Assembly: GCA_030040295.1 (NCBI GenBank)
Contig: JASHTZ010000400.1
Coordinates: 1-10,699 of the forward strand
Reading direction: 5' to 3'
Origin: Terriglobia bacterium
GTDB taxonomy: Bacteria; Acidobacteriota; Terriglobia; UBA7540
Length of the DNA stretch: 10,699 nucleotides
The translations under genes were made by a program, and so were the position numbers. The notes beneath the pieces were generated by a model. The model saw nothing but the letters and a program-made list of their open reading frames with translations, was not told the DNA's origin and ran no database searches. Positions 1 through 6,309 of this stretch are shown one piece after another (position 1 is the first letter of the stretch; each line of letters starts with the position of its first letter).

Positions 1-348
1 GTTCGAAAGGTTGCTGCCCGCCGAGCTGGTCCAATAAATAATGTTGCACTGGCTTGACTGTATACCCGTCTGCGTGCACGTCCCTTCGTTGCTGGTGAGC
101 GTCAGCGTGCCGGCGTTGATGGCCTCACTCGAGCCGTTCTGCCAAACCGTTCCGGCGGAATAGGTGAGCGTCAGGCCCGTCGCGCCCCAACTCACGCTGG
201 GATCGGAAAATGCGCTGGTCAGGTTGCTGTAATTTGTTCCCCCCGGCACCGGCCCGGCGGAGCCCTGGCCGAAACCAAGCTCACAGCTCACAGCCAACAG
301 CCCGCAGAGCAGGACCGCCCTTACTGATTTTCGCAATGTGTTTTTCAT
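1..348 (-). CDS. Exported protein of unknown function, N-terminal part (runs off the window)
   Basis: The frame is open for 116 codons from an ATG at 348 to the window edge, so the C-terminus is missing. A textbook ribosome site (AAAAGGAGG, 7 bases before the ATG) fixes the start. Residues 1-27 form a signal peptide: basic MKNTLRKSVR, then a hydrophobic stretch VLLCGLLAVS, with likely cleavage near GFGQ-G. The Cys in LAVSC could alternatively be a lipobox-like Cys, but its context is poor. The mature part is rich in Ser, Thr, Gly and Asn (for example TLTYSAGTVW), typical of a secreted beta-sandwich or fibre-like protein. Three Cys are visible, two of them in the GTCTQTG and SQCNII segments, and could form a disulfide. 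It follows another exported protein by 47 bases and is probably in the same operon. No family is recognised. Part of the signal peptide is encoded by a repeat word (AGCTCACAGC repeated) that is also common outside genes. Confidence 0.8.
   Translation of the reverse strand, partial: MKNTLRKSVRAVLLCGLLAVSCELGFGQGSAGPVPGGTNYSNLTSAFSDPSVSWGATGLTLTYSAGTVWQNGSSEAINAGTLTLTSNEGTCTQTGIQSSQCNIIYWTSSAGSNLSN
278..301. repeat. AGCTCACAGC tandem word inside signal-peptide coding sequence
   Basis: Two near-perfect copies of AGCTCACAGC followed by CAACAGC. On the minus strand they encode the LLAVSCEL part of the signal peptide. A related word (AGCTGTCAGCT) lies just downstream at 365-397. It looks like a dispersed repeat captured by coding sequence, though chance similarity cannot be excluded at this length. 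Confidence 0.45.
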
Positions 349-364
349 GTCAATCCTCCTTTTT

Positions 365-397
365 ACTGTTAGCTGTCAGCTCTCGGCTGTCAGCTTC
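365..397. repeat. AGCTGTCAGC repeat word filling an intergenic gap
   Basis: Two copies of the word AGCTGTCAGCT / GGCTGTCAGCTT occupy most of the 47-base gap between the two exported-protein genes. The repeat begins immediately after the TGA stop (396-398) of the upstream gene, so the stop codon touches the repeat. No terminator-like T-run accompanies it. Confidence 0.5.
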
Positions 398-914
398 ACT
401 TGTAGATCGCCGTAATGGTCACGGGCGCGCTCGTTCCGTAGGACGAGCAGGCAAAGGCGTACTCAACGTACTGGCCGAAGCCCGGGGCGGCTGTGTCGCT
501 GACCGTTGTGGTGGTCACGCCCGTCGTGACCGGGGCCTGTTGGTAAATGTCCCAGGCGTTGACGGCGTTGCTTGAAACGCTTACCGACGCCGCGCTGCCC
601 AGGTTGAGAAAGTTCACGCCGTCGTAGCTGGTCTTCGCCTGCACCGTGCACCCGCTGTACGTGCCCGAGATCGTGCCGAACACCCAGGTAACGTGAGCGG
701 CGCTGACGCCCGTGACGGGTGTCGGGTTGGTGGATATGCCTGCTGCGGCGATACTGAGCACAGGATTATCCACAATGTAACCGAAGACCGGAAATCGGTG
801 CGAGCTGTAAGCGTCCGCCATCACCTGCGGAAGGCGCAGCGCCGGAAGCGCCAGCAGCACCGCGCCAATCGCGATGCCGAGTGAAATGATCAAAGAGTTT
901 CTAAAGGTTCGCAT
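396..914 (-). CDS. Exported protein of unknown function, 172 aa
   Basis: An ATG at 914 preceded by GGGAG is preferred. A longer frame reaches 1016, but its first 34 codons lie wholly inside a palindromic repeat and lack a ribosome site. Residues 1-33 form a signal peptide or membrane anchor (MRTFRNS, then LIISLGIAIGAVLLALPAL, possible cleavage after VMA). The mature part is Ser/Thr/Val/Gly-rich with alternating polarity (ASVSVSSNAVN, VTTGVTTTTVSD), consistent with a beta-sandwich. Two Cys (SGCTV, FACSS) could pair. The C-terminus VTITAIYK resembles the ends of small phage or surface beta domains, but no family is recognised. It directly follows the portal gene, where Mu-like phages usually carry a minor head (gp30/F) gene, so it may be accessory cargo or an inserted host-type gene. 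Confidence 0.75.
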   Translation of the reverse strand: MRTFRNSLIISLGIAIGAVLLALPALRLPQVMADAYSSHRFPVFGYIVDNPVLSIAAAGISTNPTPVTGVSAAHVTWVFGTISGTYSGCTVQAKTSYDGVNFLNLGSAASVSVSSNAVNAWDIYQQAPVTTGVTTTTVSDTAAPGFGQYVEYAFACSSYGTSAPVTITAIYK

Positions 915-931
915 AAAGTCTCCCTTGAGTT

Positions 932-1034
932 CATTTAGCCATTTGGTCATTTGGCCAATGAGCCATTCAAAGAAGGCGCGCAAGGGGCGCACGGTTTCAA
1001 ATGTCCAAATGGCCAAATGGCACGATGACCAAAT
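932..1034. repeat. ATTTGG-family inverted repeat filling the portal/exported-protein gap
   Basis: The left arm (932-971) contains CATTTAGCCATTTGGTCAT and the right arm (995-1034) its imperfect reverse complement, separated by a GC-rich loop of about 23 bases. The arms themselves are built from ATTTGGTCA / ATTTGGCCA units. The element fills the gap between the portal stop (1038-1040) and the next start (914). Related arms recur at 6310-6334, 6545-6587 and 8602-8642, so this is a dispersed family. It could form a hairpin in RNA, but there is no U-run for a classical terminator. Confidence 0.75.
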
Positions 1035-1037
1035 TTG

Positions 1038-2735
1038 CTATTTCCCGATGACCTCGTCGTCGTTGTATTCCTGGAAGCCCAACTCGTTCCGCATCAGGTT
1101 CACGCTCGAGCGGTCGGAAACCCACGCGCCGGCCTGCGCGAGTTCGTTGATGATGGCGGACATCGCGTAGATCGAGCGCGCCTGCACGTTCGAAGCCACG
1201 AGGCGCGGCACGGACGCATCCGCACCGAAGTTCCATTCCACCAGCCGCCGAATCGTCGAGTTCCTGATCTTGTGCGCGATGTAATCCGCCGTGTTCTGCG
1301 TGGCGAGCAGGAAGAAATCGGTTTGCGATTCGCCCAGCGCGCGCGAGCCGCTCTGCGTCTGCCCGAGTTCCATGAACATGGCCAGGCACGCCGTGGCGAT
1401 CTGCTGCTTGTGGTGCTGAATCGAGGGCAGAATCTCGCGGATGCGCCCCTCGATTCCCACCAGCTTGAATTCCGCGCCGTTGGGCAACGAGAGCCCGGTC
1501 TTTTCGTGTGCGGCGAGTTGCGTCACCCAGTTCTGCGCCGTCTGCACGTCCTGGCGCGAAGGATTGGGCGGCAGCATAATCATGGGCACTCCCAGGGAGT
1601 TGCGTTCGCAGGCGATGGCGTCAATCCGCTCCAGATGTTTCTTCACAAACCAGTGCGGATACATGGCGCGCGTCAGCGGAATGCCCCAGAAATTCGCGCC
1701 CTCCTGCTCGTGCGTGAAGATGCACGCCTTGTCCGTGGGCAGCAGAACGTATTCAAAGCGATTCGAGCGGTAGCCCCACTGCTCGAGCGCGTAGAGCGTT
1801 TCGCCGTCGTCGTAAATGAACGGCGGCAGCGTGGGGTCCACCGAGTGCGGGTCGGTGTGCCAGCGATAGAACGTGAGCGCCTGGCGGTCGCACATGCTGC
1901 GCAGGCGGATGCGGTCGCCGTCAACCCTCATCACTTCTTCGTAGCAGGCCGCGCCGAAATCCTGCATGCGCAGCGCGCAGCGCACCACGTCTTTCCAGGC
2001 CTGCGAGTGCCACGAGCCGCGATGATCTTTCCATTCCAGCCCGTTAAAAAAATTGTCGCGAATGAATTCGCACACTTCCTTGGCCTTCGCCTCGGTCTGC
2101 TGCCCCGCGCCGGTATTGGAAACTGGAAACTTGAAATCAGAAACCGGACCGTCTTCCAGTTTCGAGTTTCCAGTTTCCAGTTTCGTCACGTCTCCCGGAA
2201 CAACTTCCCATCGCGCCGACATAATGGGCAGCTTGCAGGCGCGCAGCGTGCCCGCCACCTGGCCATCGCCTCGCCGCATTTCCTGATACGTCCAGATGCC
2301 GTTGATGCCTTCCAGCTTCGGGTTGTATTCGCCCAGCTCGCGAATGAATCCCGAAGTGATGGGAGTGCCGGGAAGGCCCATGACGGGAACCCAGCCGGCG
2401 CGAATGCGCTCCGAGTAAGCCGCCGCCGTGATCGGCTCAGGAGCAGGCTGGGGCGGGAGGGGATTCTGCGGCGCGACGGGCAAACCGCCGGTTGTGGTCA
2501 TGGGAGACGGCGTAAGTGGCAAGCGATCGGCGGCCAAAGTTGCCGGCGGTTGGATCGTTGCGGGCGAAGTTTGAAGTCTGAAGGCTGAGGGATGAAGGCC
2601 GATCTCGCGATCGGCCAGCGCCACGGCCTTATCGATTTGTGCCTGCAAGTCCTTCGACGCGGATCGCCCCTCGCGCAGCAGCGCGCGCATTTGGTGGCCA
2701 TTCCCTGAGCTGTGTCCGTTGCGCTTTTTCATCAT
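1038..2735 (-). CDS. Phage portal protein, Mu gp29-like (DUF935 family)
   Basis: At 565 aa it is about the size of Mu-type portals. The portal is the dodecameric ring at the capsid vertex through which the terminase packages DNA. Family-like stretches are visible: GWVPVMGLPGTPIT near 114-127, EMRRGDGQVAGTLRACKLPI near 152-171, a central AHEKTGLSLPNGAEFKLVG, and SGSRALGESQTDFF, which matches the SRAL-x-E motif typical of DUF935 portals. It lies directly downstream of the large terminase, as in Mu-like phages. Two stretches look foreign. Residues about 47-56 (HPSAFRLQT) and 184-207 (LETGNSKLEDG) are encoded by repeat words yet keep the frame open. The N-terminal 100 residues are Pro-rich and poorly conserved in appearance. 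Starts at 2735 or 2732 (two adjacent ATGs) are both possible; no strong ribosome site is seen. Confidence 0.88.
   Translation of the reverse strand: MMKKRNGHSSGNGHQMRALLREGRSASKDLQAQIDKAVALADREIGLHPSAFRLQTSPATIQPPATLAADRLPLTPSPMTTTGGLPVAPQNPLPPQPAPEPITAAAYSERIRAGWVPVMGLPGTPITSGFIRELGEYNPKLEGINGIWTYQEMRRGDGQVAGTLRACKLPIMSARWEVVPGDVTKLETGNSKLEDGPVSDFKFPVSNTGAGQQTEAKAKEVCEFIRDNFFNGLEWKDHRGSWHSQAWKDVVRCALRMQDFGAACYEEVMRVDGDRIRLRSMCDRQALTFYRWHTDPHSVDPTLPPFIYDDGETLYALEQWGYRSNRFEYVLLPTDKACIFTHEQEGANFWGIPLTRAMYPHWFVKKHLERIDAIACERNSLGVPMIMLPPNPSRQDVQTAQNWVTQLAAHEKTGLSLPNGAEFKLVGIEGRIREILPSIQHHKQQIATACLAMFMELGQTQSGSRALGESQTDFFLLATQNTADYIAHKIRNSTIRRLVEWNFGADASVPRLVASNVQARSIYAMSAIINELAQAGAWVSDRSSVNLMRNELGFQEYNDDEVIGK
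2117..2187. repeat. GGAAACTGGAAAC repeat inside the portal gene
   Basis: GGAAACTGGAAACTTGAAA on one side faces CCAGTTTCGAGTTTCCAGTTTCC on the other, making an imperfect inverted repeat of about 70 bp. It encodes portal residues about 184-207. The same word (GAAACTGGAAACTCG) recurs in the gap at 6917-6938. Its presence in frame in a structural gene argues for insertion of a dispersed element into a tolerated loop. Confidence 0.7.
2570..2597. repeat. Short CTGAAGGCTGAGGGATGAAG word in the portal N-terminus
   Basis: It encodes the HPSAFRLQT segment of the portal (residues about 48-56). A related pyrimidine-rich word (CACCCTTCAGCCTTTCATC) sits in the intergenic stretch at 2748-2764, so the same word type occurs both in and out of coding sequence. 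Moderate confidence because the copies are short. Confidence 0.4.
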
Positions 2736-2774
2736 TTGCTATTCACCCTTCAGCCTTTCATCAAAACAACCCGG

Positions 2775-2883
2775 GTAGCCACGGTCAGTGCCTTTCTGAC
2801 CGTGGGTACGTTCCGAGCGGCGCGCACGGCGGGTAATCCCGATCCTCAAAGCCCACGGTCAGAAGATCGCTGACCGTGGCTAC
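2775..2883. repeat. GTAGCCACGGTCAG double-hairpin repeat, copy 1
   Basis: Outer ends GTAGCCACGGTCAG (2775-2788) and CTGACCGTGGCTAC (2870-2883) are exact reverse complements. Each half is also a hairpin by itself: CCACGGTCAG (2779-2788) pairs with CTGACCGTGG (2796-2805), and 2853-2862 pairs with 2870-2879. The middle is about 45 bp. A second, shorter copy lies at 4776-4857, so the two copies bracket the terminase gene. It fills most of the 196-base gap between the portal start and the terminase stop. No gene is seen in that gap. Confidence 0.85.
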
Positions 2884-2910
2884 CCAACCTTCTCTGTGTT
2901 CATCCGCGTC

Positions 2911-2936
2911 GCCGGCGGTCATAGACCGCCGCTACA
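2911..2936. repeat. GGCGGTCATAGACCGCC palindrome overlapping the terminase stop codon
   Basis: GGCGGTC (2914-2920) and GACCGCC (2924-2930) form a perfect 7-bp stem with a 3-base loop. Read on the minus strand the element begins TGTAGCGGCGGTC, and its TAG (2934-2932) is the stop codon of the large terminase. It could act as an RNA 3'-end stem, but no U-run follows. Confidence 0.6.
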
Positions 2937-4659
2937 AAACCATCTGCGTCAAGCCGCCCACGATCGGCGCTCCCGTCAAAAATGCCTGTTCCGAGAAAGT
3001 TGCCGGAGCGCCGTGCGCGGCGTTCACCACCAGGGCGAGCGCCCAGAAGCGGTCGGCGTGCCCGCGGTCGGTGTGCTCGGCATCGAAGCGCACGTTGCCC
3101 GCCGGCGTCACGAAGCGCTTCACGGCGTTGATGTCCGCGCGCACTTCGCGATTATCGGGAATGCGCACCGTGCGGTCTTCGAATGCCTTCTTCACCATGG
3201 GCGTGATGCGTTCCTTGAACGCCGCAGTGAATTGCACAGGCTCGACGATGGAGCCGTATCGCTGCACCAGGTGCTCGGCCAGCATCATGCCCAGGCCGGA
3301 TTGGTCCACGCCCACGCGCCGCAAGGCAGCCCGATTGTTTTCGTAGGGGCGGCCCTCGTGGCCGCCCTGGGCAGGCACGAGGCCTGCCCCTACGCCCTCT
3401 ATCAGTCTGCAAATCTGCTTCTCCTGCTCATCAAACGAAATTCCCTTCAGGGTCAGCAGGTGGCGCGACCACAGCACGCCGCCGGCTTTTTCAAACAGCC
3501 ACGCAATCGTCAGGTCGCGCTTGCGGCCGATGTCGATGCCCAGGTAGAGCTCGGGGGAGACGGTAGACGGCATACGGTAGACAGGGCTTTTCCCGCATGC
3601 CGTATCCGGTCTACCGTCTACGCTCATTTCCGTGCTCGCCTCCTCGTGCACGCACGCCGAAATCATTTCCATGGGAATGTAATTCTGCGCGTCGGAGAGG
3701 AACTGGCAGCCGTACTCCTGGAGCCACGTCTCTTCGTCATCGCACCCGGCGCGGAGCAAACCGATGTCCGCCGGAAGGCCCTGGCGCACGGCTTCGTAGA
3801 TGTCGATCTTGTGGCCGGACCAGAGGGAATCCGGTAGGGGCAACCCTTGTGGTTGCCCTTCCGCCCCGGCTGTGTCAGGACCCAGGGCAGGCACGAGGCC
3901 TGCCCCTACGAGACCGGCCGCCTTGGCGATTTCAAAAAACTTTCCCGCCGTGCCGTTGGGCGTCGAAATCACTTCAATGGAAAATCCCCGCGTGATGATG
4001 GGGAAGCACGCGGCGTAGATCTTGTGCGCGTCGCCGTGGAAGGCGAACTCATCCAGCACGATGTTCCCGGAATATCCCCGCGCCGTGTCGGGATTCGCGG
4101 GCAGGCCGATGATGCGCGACTGGTTGTGGGGGAAATAGACTTCCATCGTCGTCTCGTCCGATTCCTGTGTCGCCGAGAATTCCCGCAGAATCCTGAATTC
4201 CTTGAAAGTGCGGCAGAAGTCCTTGACCTTTTCCATGAACAATCGGGATTGCCGCTCGCCTTTGGAAATAATGACGTACTGCGTGCGCGCTTCCATGCAC
4301 TTCAGGACGGCGCGAAGAGCCGCGGCAAAACTTTTGCCGCTCTGCCGGCTCCACACCGCCACCTTGAGTTGTGAGTCGTCCTTGATCCAGCGGTATTGGT
4401 AGGGCAGAACGGGAACGCGGCTTCTCCACTCGAAGGAATCCGGCGTTTCCGCCGGCTCCGGCTGCGAATGCGCCTCACCGAATTGCGACGACTGGAAGAT
4501 CGGGTGAAGAGGCGCGCTCAACGTTGCCGCCGTTGGCATCTCCGGCCCCTGGCCGCGCCCCGGCCCCGGATCCAGTCCCAAACCCTGGCTGGTCCTGCCG
4601 CATTGCGCCGCGCTCCAGCCCCGCGTTCCCGACGACTTTGAATTTCTGCGTTTTGCCAT
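2932..4659 (-). CDS. Phage large terminase subunit, Mu gp28-like (ATPase plus nuclease)
   Basis: This 575-aa packaging motor cuts and translocates phage DNA into the prohead through the portal. Walker A is WSRQSGKS (103-110, with the SRQ-x-GKS form of Terminase_6-type enzymes), Walker B with catalytic Glu is NIVLDEF (199-205) and the coupling motif is STPNG (232-236). The RNase-H-like nuclease shows GIDIGRKRD (Asp376), VDQSG (Asp452) and RGHADRFWAL (Asp536). All key residues are present, so it should be active. Three segments look inserted: about 252-278 (GAGLVPALG...), 346-367 (VDGRPDTACGKSPVYRMPST) and 423-440 (GAGLVPAQGGHEGRP). Each coincides with a repeat in the DNA, is in frame, and falls between motifs. 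The N-terminal 70 residues are low complexity; an internal ATG at residue 41 is an alternative start. An AAGG lies about 10 bases before the chosen ATG. The stop codon lies in a repeat. Confidence 0.94.
   Translation of the reverse strand: MAKRRNSKSSGTRGWSAAQCGRTSQGLGLDPGPGRGQGPEMPTAATLSAPLHPIFQSSQFGEAHSQPEPAETPDSFEWRSRVPVLPYQYRWIKDDSQLKVAVWSRQSGKSFAAALRAVLKCMEARTQYVIISKGERQSRLFMEKVKDFCRTFKEFRILREFSATQESDETTMEVYFPHNQSRIIGLPANPDTARGYSGNIVLDEFAFHGDAHKIYAACFPIITRGFSIEVISTPNGTAGKFFEIAKAAGLVGAGLVPALGPDTAGAEGQPQGLPLPDSLWSGHKIDIYEAVRQGLPADIGLLRAGCDDEETWLQEYGCQFLSDAQNYIPMEMISACVHEEASTEMSVDGRPDTACGKSPVYRMPSTVSPELYLGIDIGRKRDLTIAWLFEKAGGVLWSRHLLTLKGISFDEQEKQICRLIEGVGAGLVPAQGGHEGRPYENNRAALRRVGVDQSGLGMMLAEHLVQRYGSIVEPVQFTAAFKERITPMVKKAFEDRTVRIPDNREVRADINAVKRFVTPAGNVRFDAEHTDRGHADRFWALALVVNAAHGAPATFSEQAFLTGAPIVGGLTQMVL
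3343..3394. repeat. GTAGGGGC repeat inside the terminase nuclease domain
   Basis: The ends GTAGGGGC and GCCCCTACG are complementary. Between them are GGCCCTCGTGGCC and GGCAGGCACGAGGCCTGCC palindromes, giving two stem-loops. On the minus strand the first bases are read GTA GGG GCA, so the internal TAG is out of frame and the repeat encodes VGAGLVPAQGGHEGRPY. Related copies lie at 3834-3910, 4688-4740 and 8667-8694. Confidence 0.85.
3563..3621. repeat. GTAGACGG inverted repeat at the terminase domain linker
   Basis: The left part GTAGACGGCATACGGTAGAC and right part GCCGTATCCGGTCTACCGTCTAC are complementary in shuffled order, forming a large imperfect palindrome. On the minus strand it encodes VDGRPDTACGKSPVYRMPST, just between the ATPase and nuclease domains. 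No second full copy is present in this window. Confidence 0.75.
3834..3910. repeat. GTAGGGGC repeat inside the terminase, after the STPNG motif
   Basis: It begins GTAGGGGCAACCC with the GGCAACC-TGTGGTTGCC stem and ends GGCAGGCACGAGGCCTGCC-CCTACG. It is the same family as 3343-3394, read in the same frame (GTA GGG GCA), and encodes VGAGLVPALG through QGLPLP (terminase residues about 251-276). Confidence 0.85.
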
Positions 4660-4687
4660 TGCAATTTGCCTTGCTCGTTGATGCTTC

Positions 4688-4740
4688 GTAGGGGCAACCC
4701 TCGTGGTTGCCCGAGGGCGGCCACGAGGGCCGCCCCTACG
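4688..4740. repeat. GTAGGGGC repeat upstream of the terminase gene
   Basis: GTAGGGGCAACCCTCGTGG starts the element and GGGCCGCCCCTACG ends it. The stems are GGCAACC/GGTTGCC and GGCGGCC/GGCCGCC. It is an intergenic copy of the family found twice inside the terminase, located 28 bases upstream of the terminase start. The gap 4660-5034 (375 bases) holds this and two further repeats and no credible gene. Confidence 0.85.
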
Positions 4741-4775
4741 GAGCTTCTGGCGCGACTTCCGCCCTTCCGGGGGCC

Positions 4776-4857
4776 GTAGCCACGGTCAGTGACGTTCTGA
4801 CCGTGGGTTCTTCCGCCATTCAACGCCCACGGTCAGAAAATCGCTGACCGTGGCTAC
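4776..4857. repeat. GTAGCCACGGTCAG double-hairpin repeat, copy 2
   Basis: The ends are GTAGCCACGGTCAG and CTGACCGTGGCTAC, with inner arms TTCTGACCGTGGG and CCCACGGTCAGAA. The architecture matches copy 1 at 2775-2883, but the middle is 27 bp shorter. The near-identity of the ends and variability of the centre suggest a dispersed two-hairpin element with a variable linker. Confidence 0.85.
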
Positions 4858-4877
4858 CAACTCTTCGTTTCCACCTG

Positions 4878-4961
4878 ACCCCTCACCCCAACTCCCCTCT
4901 CCCTCTTCCCTCTCCCTAGGGGAGAGGGAAGAGGGGTGAAGGGGTGATAGGGTGAGGGGTT
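4878..4961. repeat. ACCCCTCACCC / GGGTGAGGGGT inverted repeat
   Basis: The outer arms ACCCCTCACCC and GGGTGAGGGGT enclose inner arms CCCCTCTCCCTCTTCCCTC and GAGGGAAGAGGGG around a CCCTAGGG centre. The full-length hairpin is strand-asymmetric (pyrimidine half, purine half). A relative with CCCTCTCCC...GGGAGAGGG and GGGTGAGGGG lies at 6428-6516. It is intergenic, upstream of the terminase. Confidence 0.8.
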
Positions 4962-5027
4962 TCTTCCCCCGTCAACTAAACCCCGGGCTTCCTGTTCAGA
5001 CGACCCCAACCGTCGGCTGACGGACTG

Positions 5028-5113
5028 CCCCTCCTCATTTGAGGAGGGGAGCTGTTGCCGGCTCCCCTCGTGATACAGGAGGGGCCGGCCCGCGAGGCGG
5101 GACGGGGGTGGTT
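5028..5113. repeat. CCCCTCCTCA palindrome and CTCCCCTC/GAGGGG repeat over the end of a small-terminase-like gene
   Basis: CCCCTCCTCA (5028-5037) and TGAGGAGGGG (5040-5049) form a perfect 10-bp palindrome, and the stop codon TGA (5037-5035) lies within it. The repeat-like block continues with CTCCCCTC-GTGATACA-GGAGGGG and CCCGC-GAGGC-GGGAC stems to about 5113. It therefore encodes the last about 25 residues (PPRGPAPPVSRGEPATAPLLK region) of the adjacent protein. A strong stem without a T-run, so a rho-independent terminator is not supported. Confidence 0.7.
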
Positions 5114-5658
5114 ACCACCGCTGCCGGCGGATCGTCATCGGCGAGCCCGAAAATTTCCTTCACCCTGCGCAGCACGTTCCTCTGCTGGGTCTCGCGGTCG
5201 ATCTCCTCGCCGTTACCGGGCTTCAGTTGCCCGGTCTTGTAGAGGAATTCCTGCTCCTTCAGGTTTTGCGCGCGGACTTTTATGAAAAGCGTTCGCGCCG
5301 AAATGAGCTGCGGGATGGACATCTTATCCATCAGCTCCCAAAGCTTGGCCAGGATTGCGGCATCCAGTCCGGCATCGCCGCCGAATGCTTCAATTGCCGC
5401 TTTGGTGACAGCAATCTTTATGGCCACCAATTCCTTCTCCGGTACCCAGCGCTTGTAGCGATAGTTTTCGACCATGGCCTCGGTGACCGGAAGATGGAAT
5501 GTGCCATGGATCAGGCCCACGATTTCCGCCGAGGGTATCCCCTGGTCGAGCCAACCTTTCACGTGGAAAGCTACGCCAGGGTACCGGCCATCCAGCTTTT
5601 CGATTTCGGTCAGCCGGAAGGTTGTGCGCTGTTGCCCGGGAAGTTTTTTCCGCATCAT
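5035..5658 (-). CDS. Small terminase-like protein, Mu gp27/DUF3486-like (third and full-length paralogue)
   Basis: The 207-aa protein probably recognises phage DNA and loads the large terminase encoded directly downstream. That role is inferred from size, helix-turn-helix appearance and position, as with Mu gp27. The N-terminal domain (about 12-80: RLTEIEKLDGRYPGV, KGWLDQGIPSAEIVGLI, NYRYKRWVPEKE) matches the two preceding genes residue for residue in many places. Only this copy continues into a long helical part (about 80-175: KIAVTKAAIEAFGG, MDKMSIPQLISARTLFIKVRAQ), as an oligomerisation region would. The Pro-rich tail (about 180-207) is repeat-encoded. The start is coupled to the previous stop by TGATG; GAGGGA lies upstream. 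A GTG one codon earlier (5661) and an ATG one codon later are alternatives. Confidence 0.72.
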   Translation of the reverse strand: MMRKKLPGQQRTTFRLTEIEKLDGRYPGVAFHVKGWLDQGIPSAEIVGLIHGTFHLPVTEAMVENYRYKRWVPEKELVAIKIAVTKAAIEAFGGDAGLDAAILAKLWELMDKMSIPQLISARTLFIKVRAQNLKEQEFLYKTGQLKPGNGEEIDRETQQRNVLRRVKEIFGLADDDPPAAVVTTPVPPRGPAPPVSRGEPATAPLLK

Positions 5659-5954
5659 CACGCTTCCCTCGTATTCTTCCAGGCCATCGCGGCTTTTGTT
5701 TCCTGTTCGCGGGCGACTTCCTGCGCTGCTCTGGCTTCGATTTTCTTTTCAAGAAGGTGCTCTTGTTCAGGCACCCAGCGGGCTTTGCGAAAATACGCGA
5801 TCGCAGATTTGGAAAGGCAAACCTGGTAGCGCCCGAAAACCAGCTCGACGATTCGCCTGGAGGAAATGCCTTGGGACAGCCATTGCCGTAACTGGTCCGC
5901 GAGGCCGGGATGCTGGTAATCAAGCTTTTCGACCTTGGTCAGGTCTTTACGCAT
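5658..5954 (-). CDS. Short small-terminase-like helix-turn-helix protein (second paralogue)
   Basis: 98 aa. It is essentially one domain: LTKVEKLDYQHPGLADQLR, QWLSQGISSRRIVELVF, SAIAYFRKARWVPEQE, then a charged helix (KKIEARAAQEVAREQETKAA). It shares LTK-x-E-x-LD, HPGLADQ, RQW, QGI, LVF and RWV-x-E-x-E with its neighbours on both sides. It lacks the extended C-terminal region of the third copy. The start at 5954 has GGAAGG about 9 bases upstream and overlaps the previous gene by 8 bases; its own stop overlaps the next start by one base. Tight coupling implies co-translation. It could be a DNA-binding partner or decoy subunit of the small terminase, or an unrelated regulator sharing the fold. 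Confidence 0.72.
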   Translation of the reverse strand: MRKDLTKVEKLDYQHPGLADQLRQWLSQGISSRRIVELVFGRYQVCLSKSAIAYFRKARWVPEQEHLLEKKIEARAAQEVAREQETKAAMAWKNTREA

Positions 5955-6303
5955 TCGGCGCCACCTTCCTGCCTCGGCGTGAGGGATTCATCACAATTCC
6001 GCGCCGGCTGTTGCGGATCCTCGCGCGCTTTGCCTCCTCGCAGGCGATCTGCTCTTCCACCAGCACCTGAATTCTCTGTTGCATGGCCATTTCGTGCTCG
6101 CGCACCCAGCGCCGCCGCCGGAAGCGCGCCACCGGCGTTGCCGAAATGCTCAGCTTGTACTTCTCGAAAACGAGCCGCGGAATCGTGCGCACCGGGATTC
6201 CGTGCAAAAACCACTGGCGCATCTGGTCCGCCAGGCCCGGATATTGGTGGTCGAGCATCTCGATCTTGGTCAGGCGTCTGGTTTGGGTCATAGTTGCATC
6301 CAT
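5947..6303 (-). CDS. Short small-terminase-like helix-turn-helix protein (first paralogue)
   Basis: 118 aa. The core is RLTKIEMLDHQYPGLADQMR, QWFLHGIPVRTIPRLVF, ATPVARFRRRRWVREHEMAM, closest to the second paralogue. The C-terminal part is strongly basic (KRARIRNSRRGIVM, PSRRGRKVAPNA), so it very likely binds nucleic acid. The start could be the ATG at 6303 or the one at 6291 (MTQTRR); neither has a clear ribosome site, and 6291 aligns better with the length of the other copies. The region just upstream is an ATTTGG-family repeat, so this gene's leader is repeat-derived. The function is inferred only from paralogy with the full-length third copy and from its place before the large terminase. 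Confidence 0.7.
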   Translation of the reverse strand: MDATMTQTRRLTKIEMLDHQYPGLADQMRQWFLHGIPVRTIPRLVFEKYKLSISATPVARFRRRRWVREHEMAMQQRIQVLVEEQIACEEAKRARIRNSRRGIVMNPSRRGRKVAPNA

Positions 6304-6309
6304 CCCGCG

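Noticed and set aside
1035..2588. 517-codon open frame on the plus strand opposite the portal
   Set aside because: Arg/His-rich composition, no motifs, and lies entirely antisense to a recognised portal; it is a high-GC shadow frame.
2896..3837. 313-codon plus-strand frame opposite the terminase
   Set aside because: Antisense to a terminase with intact Walker and nuclease motifs; no recognisable domain.
4518..4823. 101-codon minus-strand frame upstream of the terminase
   Set aside because: Mostly encoded by GTAGGGGC and GTAGCCACGGTCAG repeats and overlaps the terminase N-terminus in another frame.
2775..4857. CRISPR array suggested by repeated palindromes
   Set aside because: Only two copies 2 kb apart with a gene between; no regular spacing or unique spacers.
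5028..5049. Rho-independent terminator at the end of the third small-terminase-like gene
   Set aside because: The stem is strong but no T-run follows on either strand, and the genes beyond it belong to the same block.
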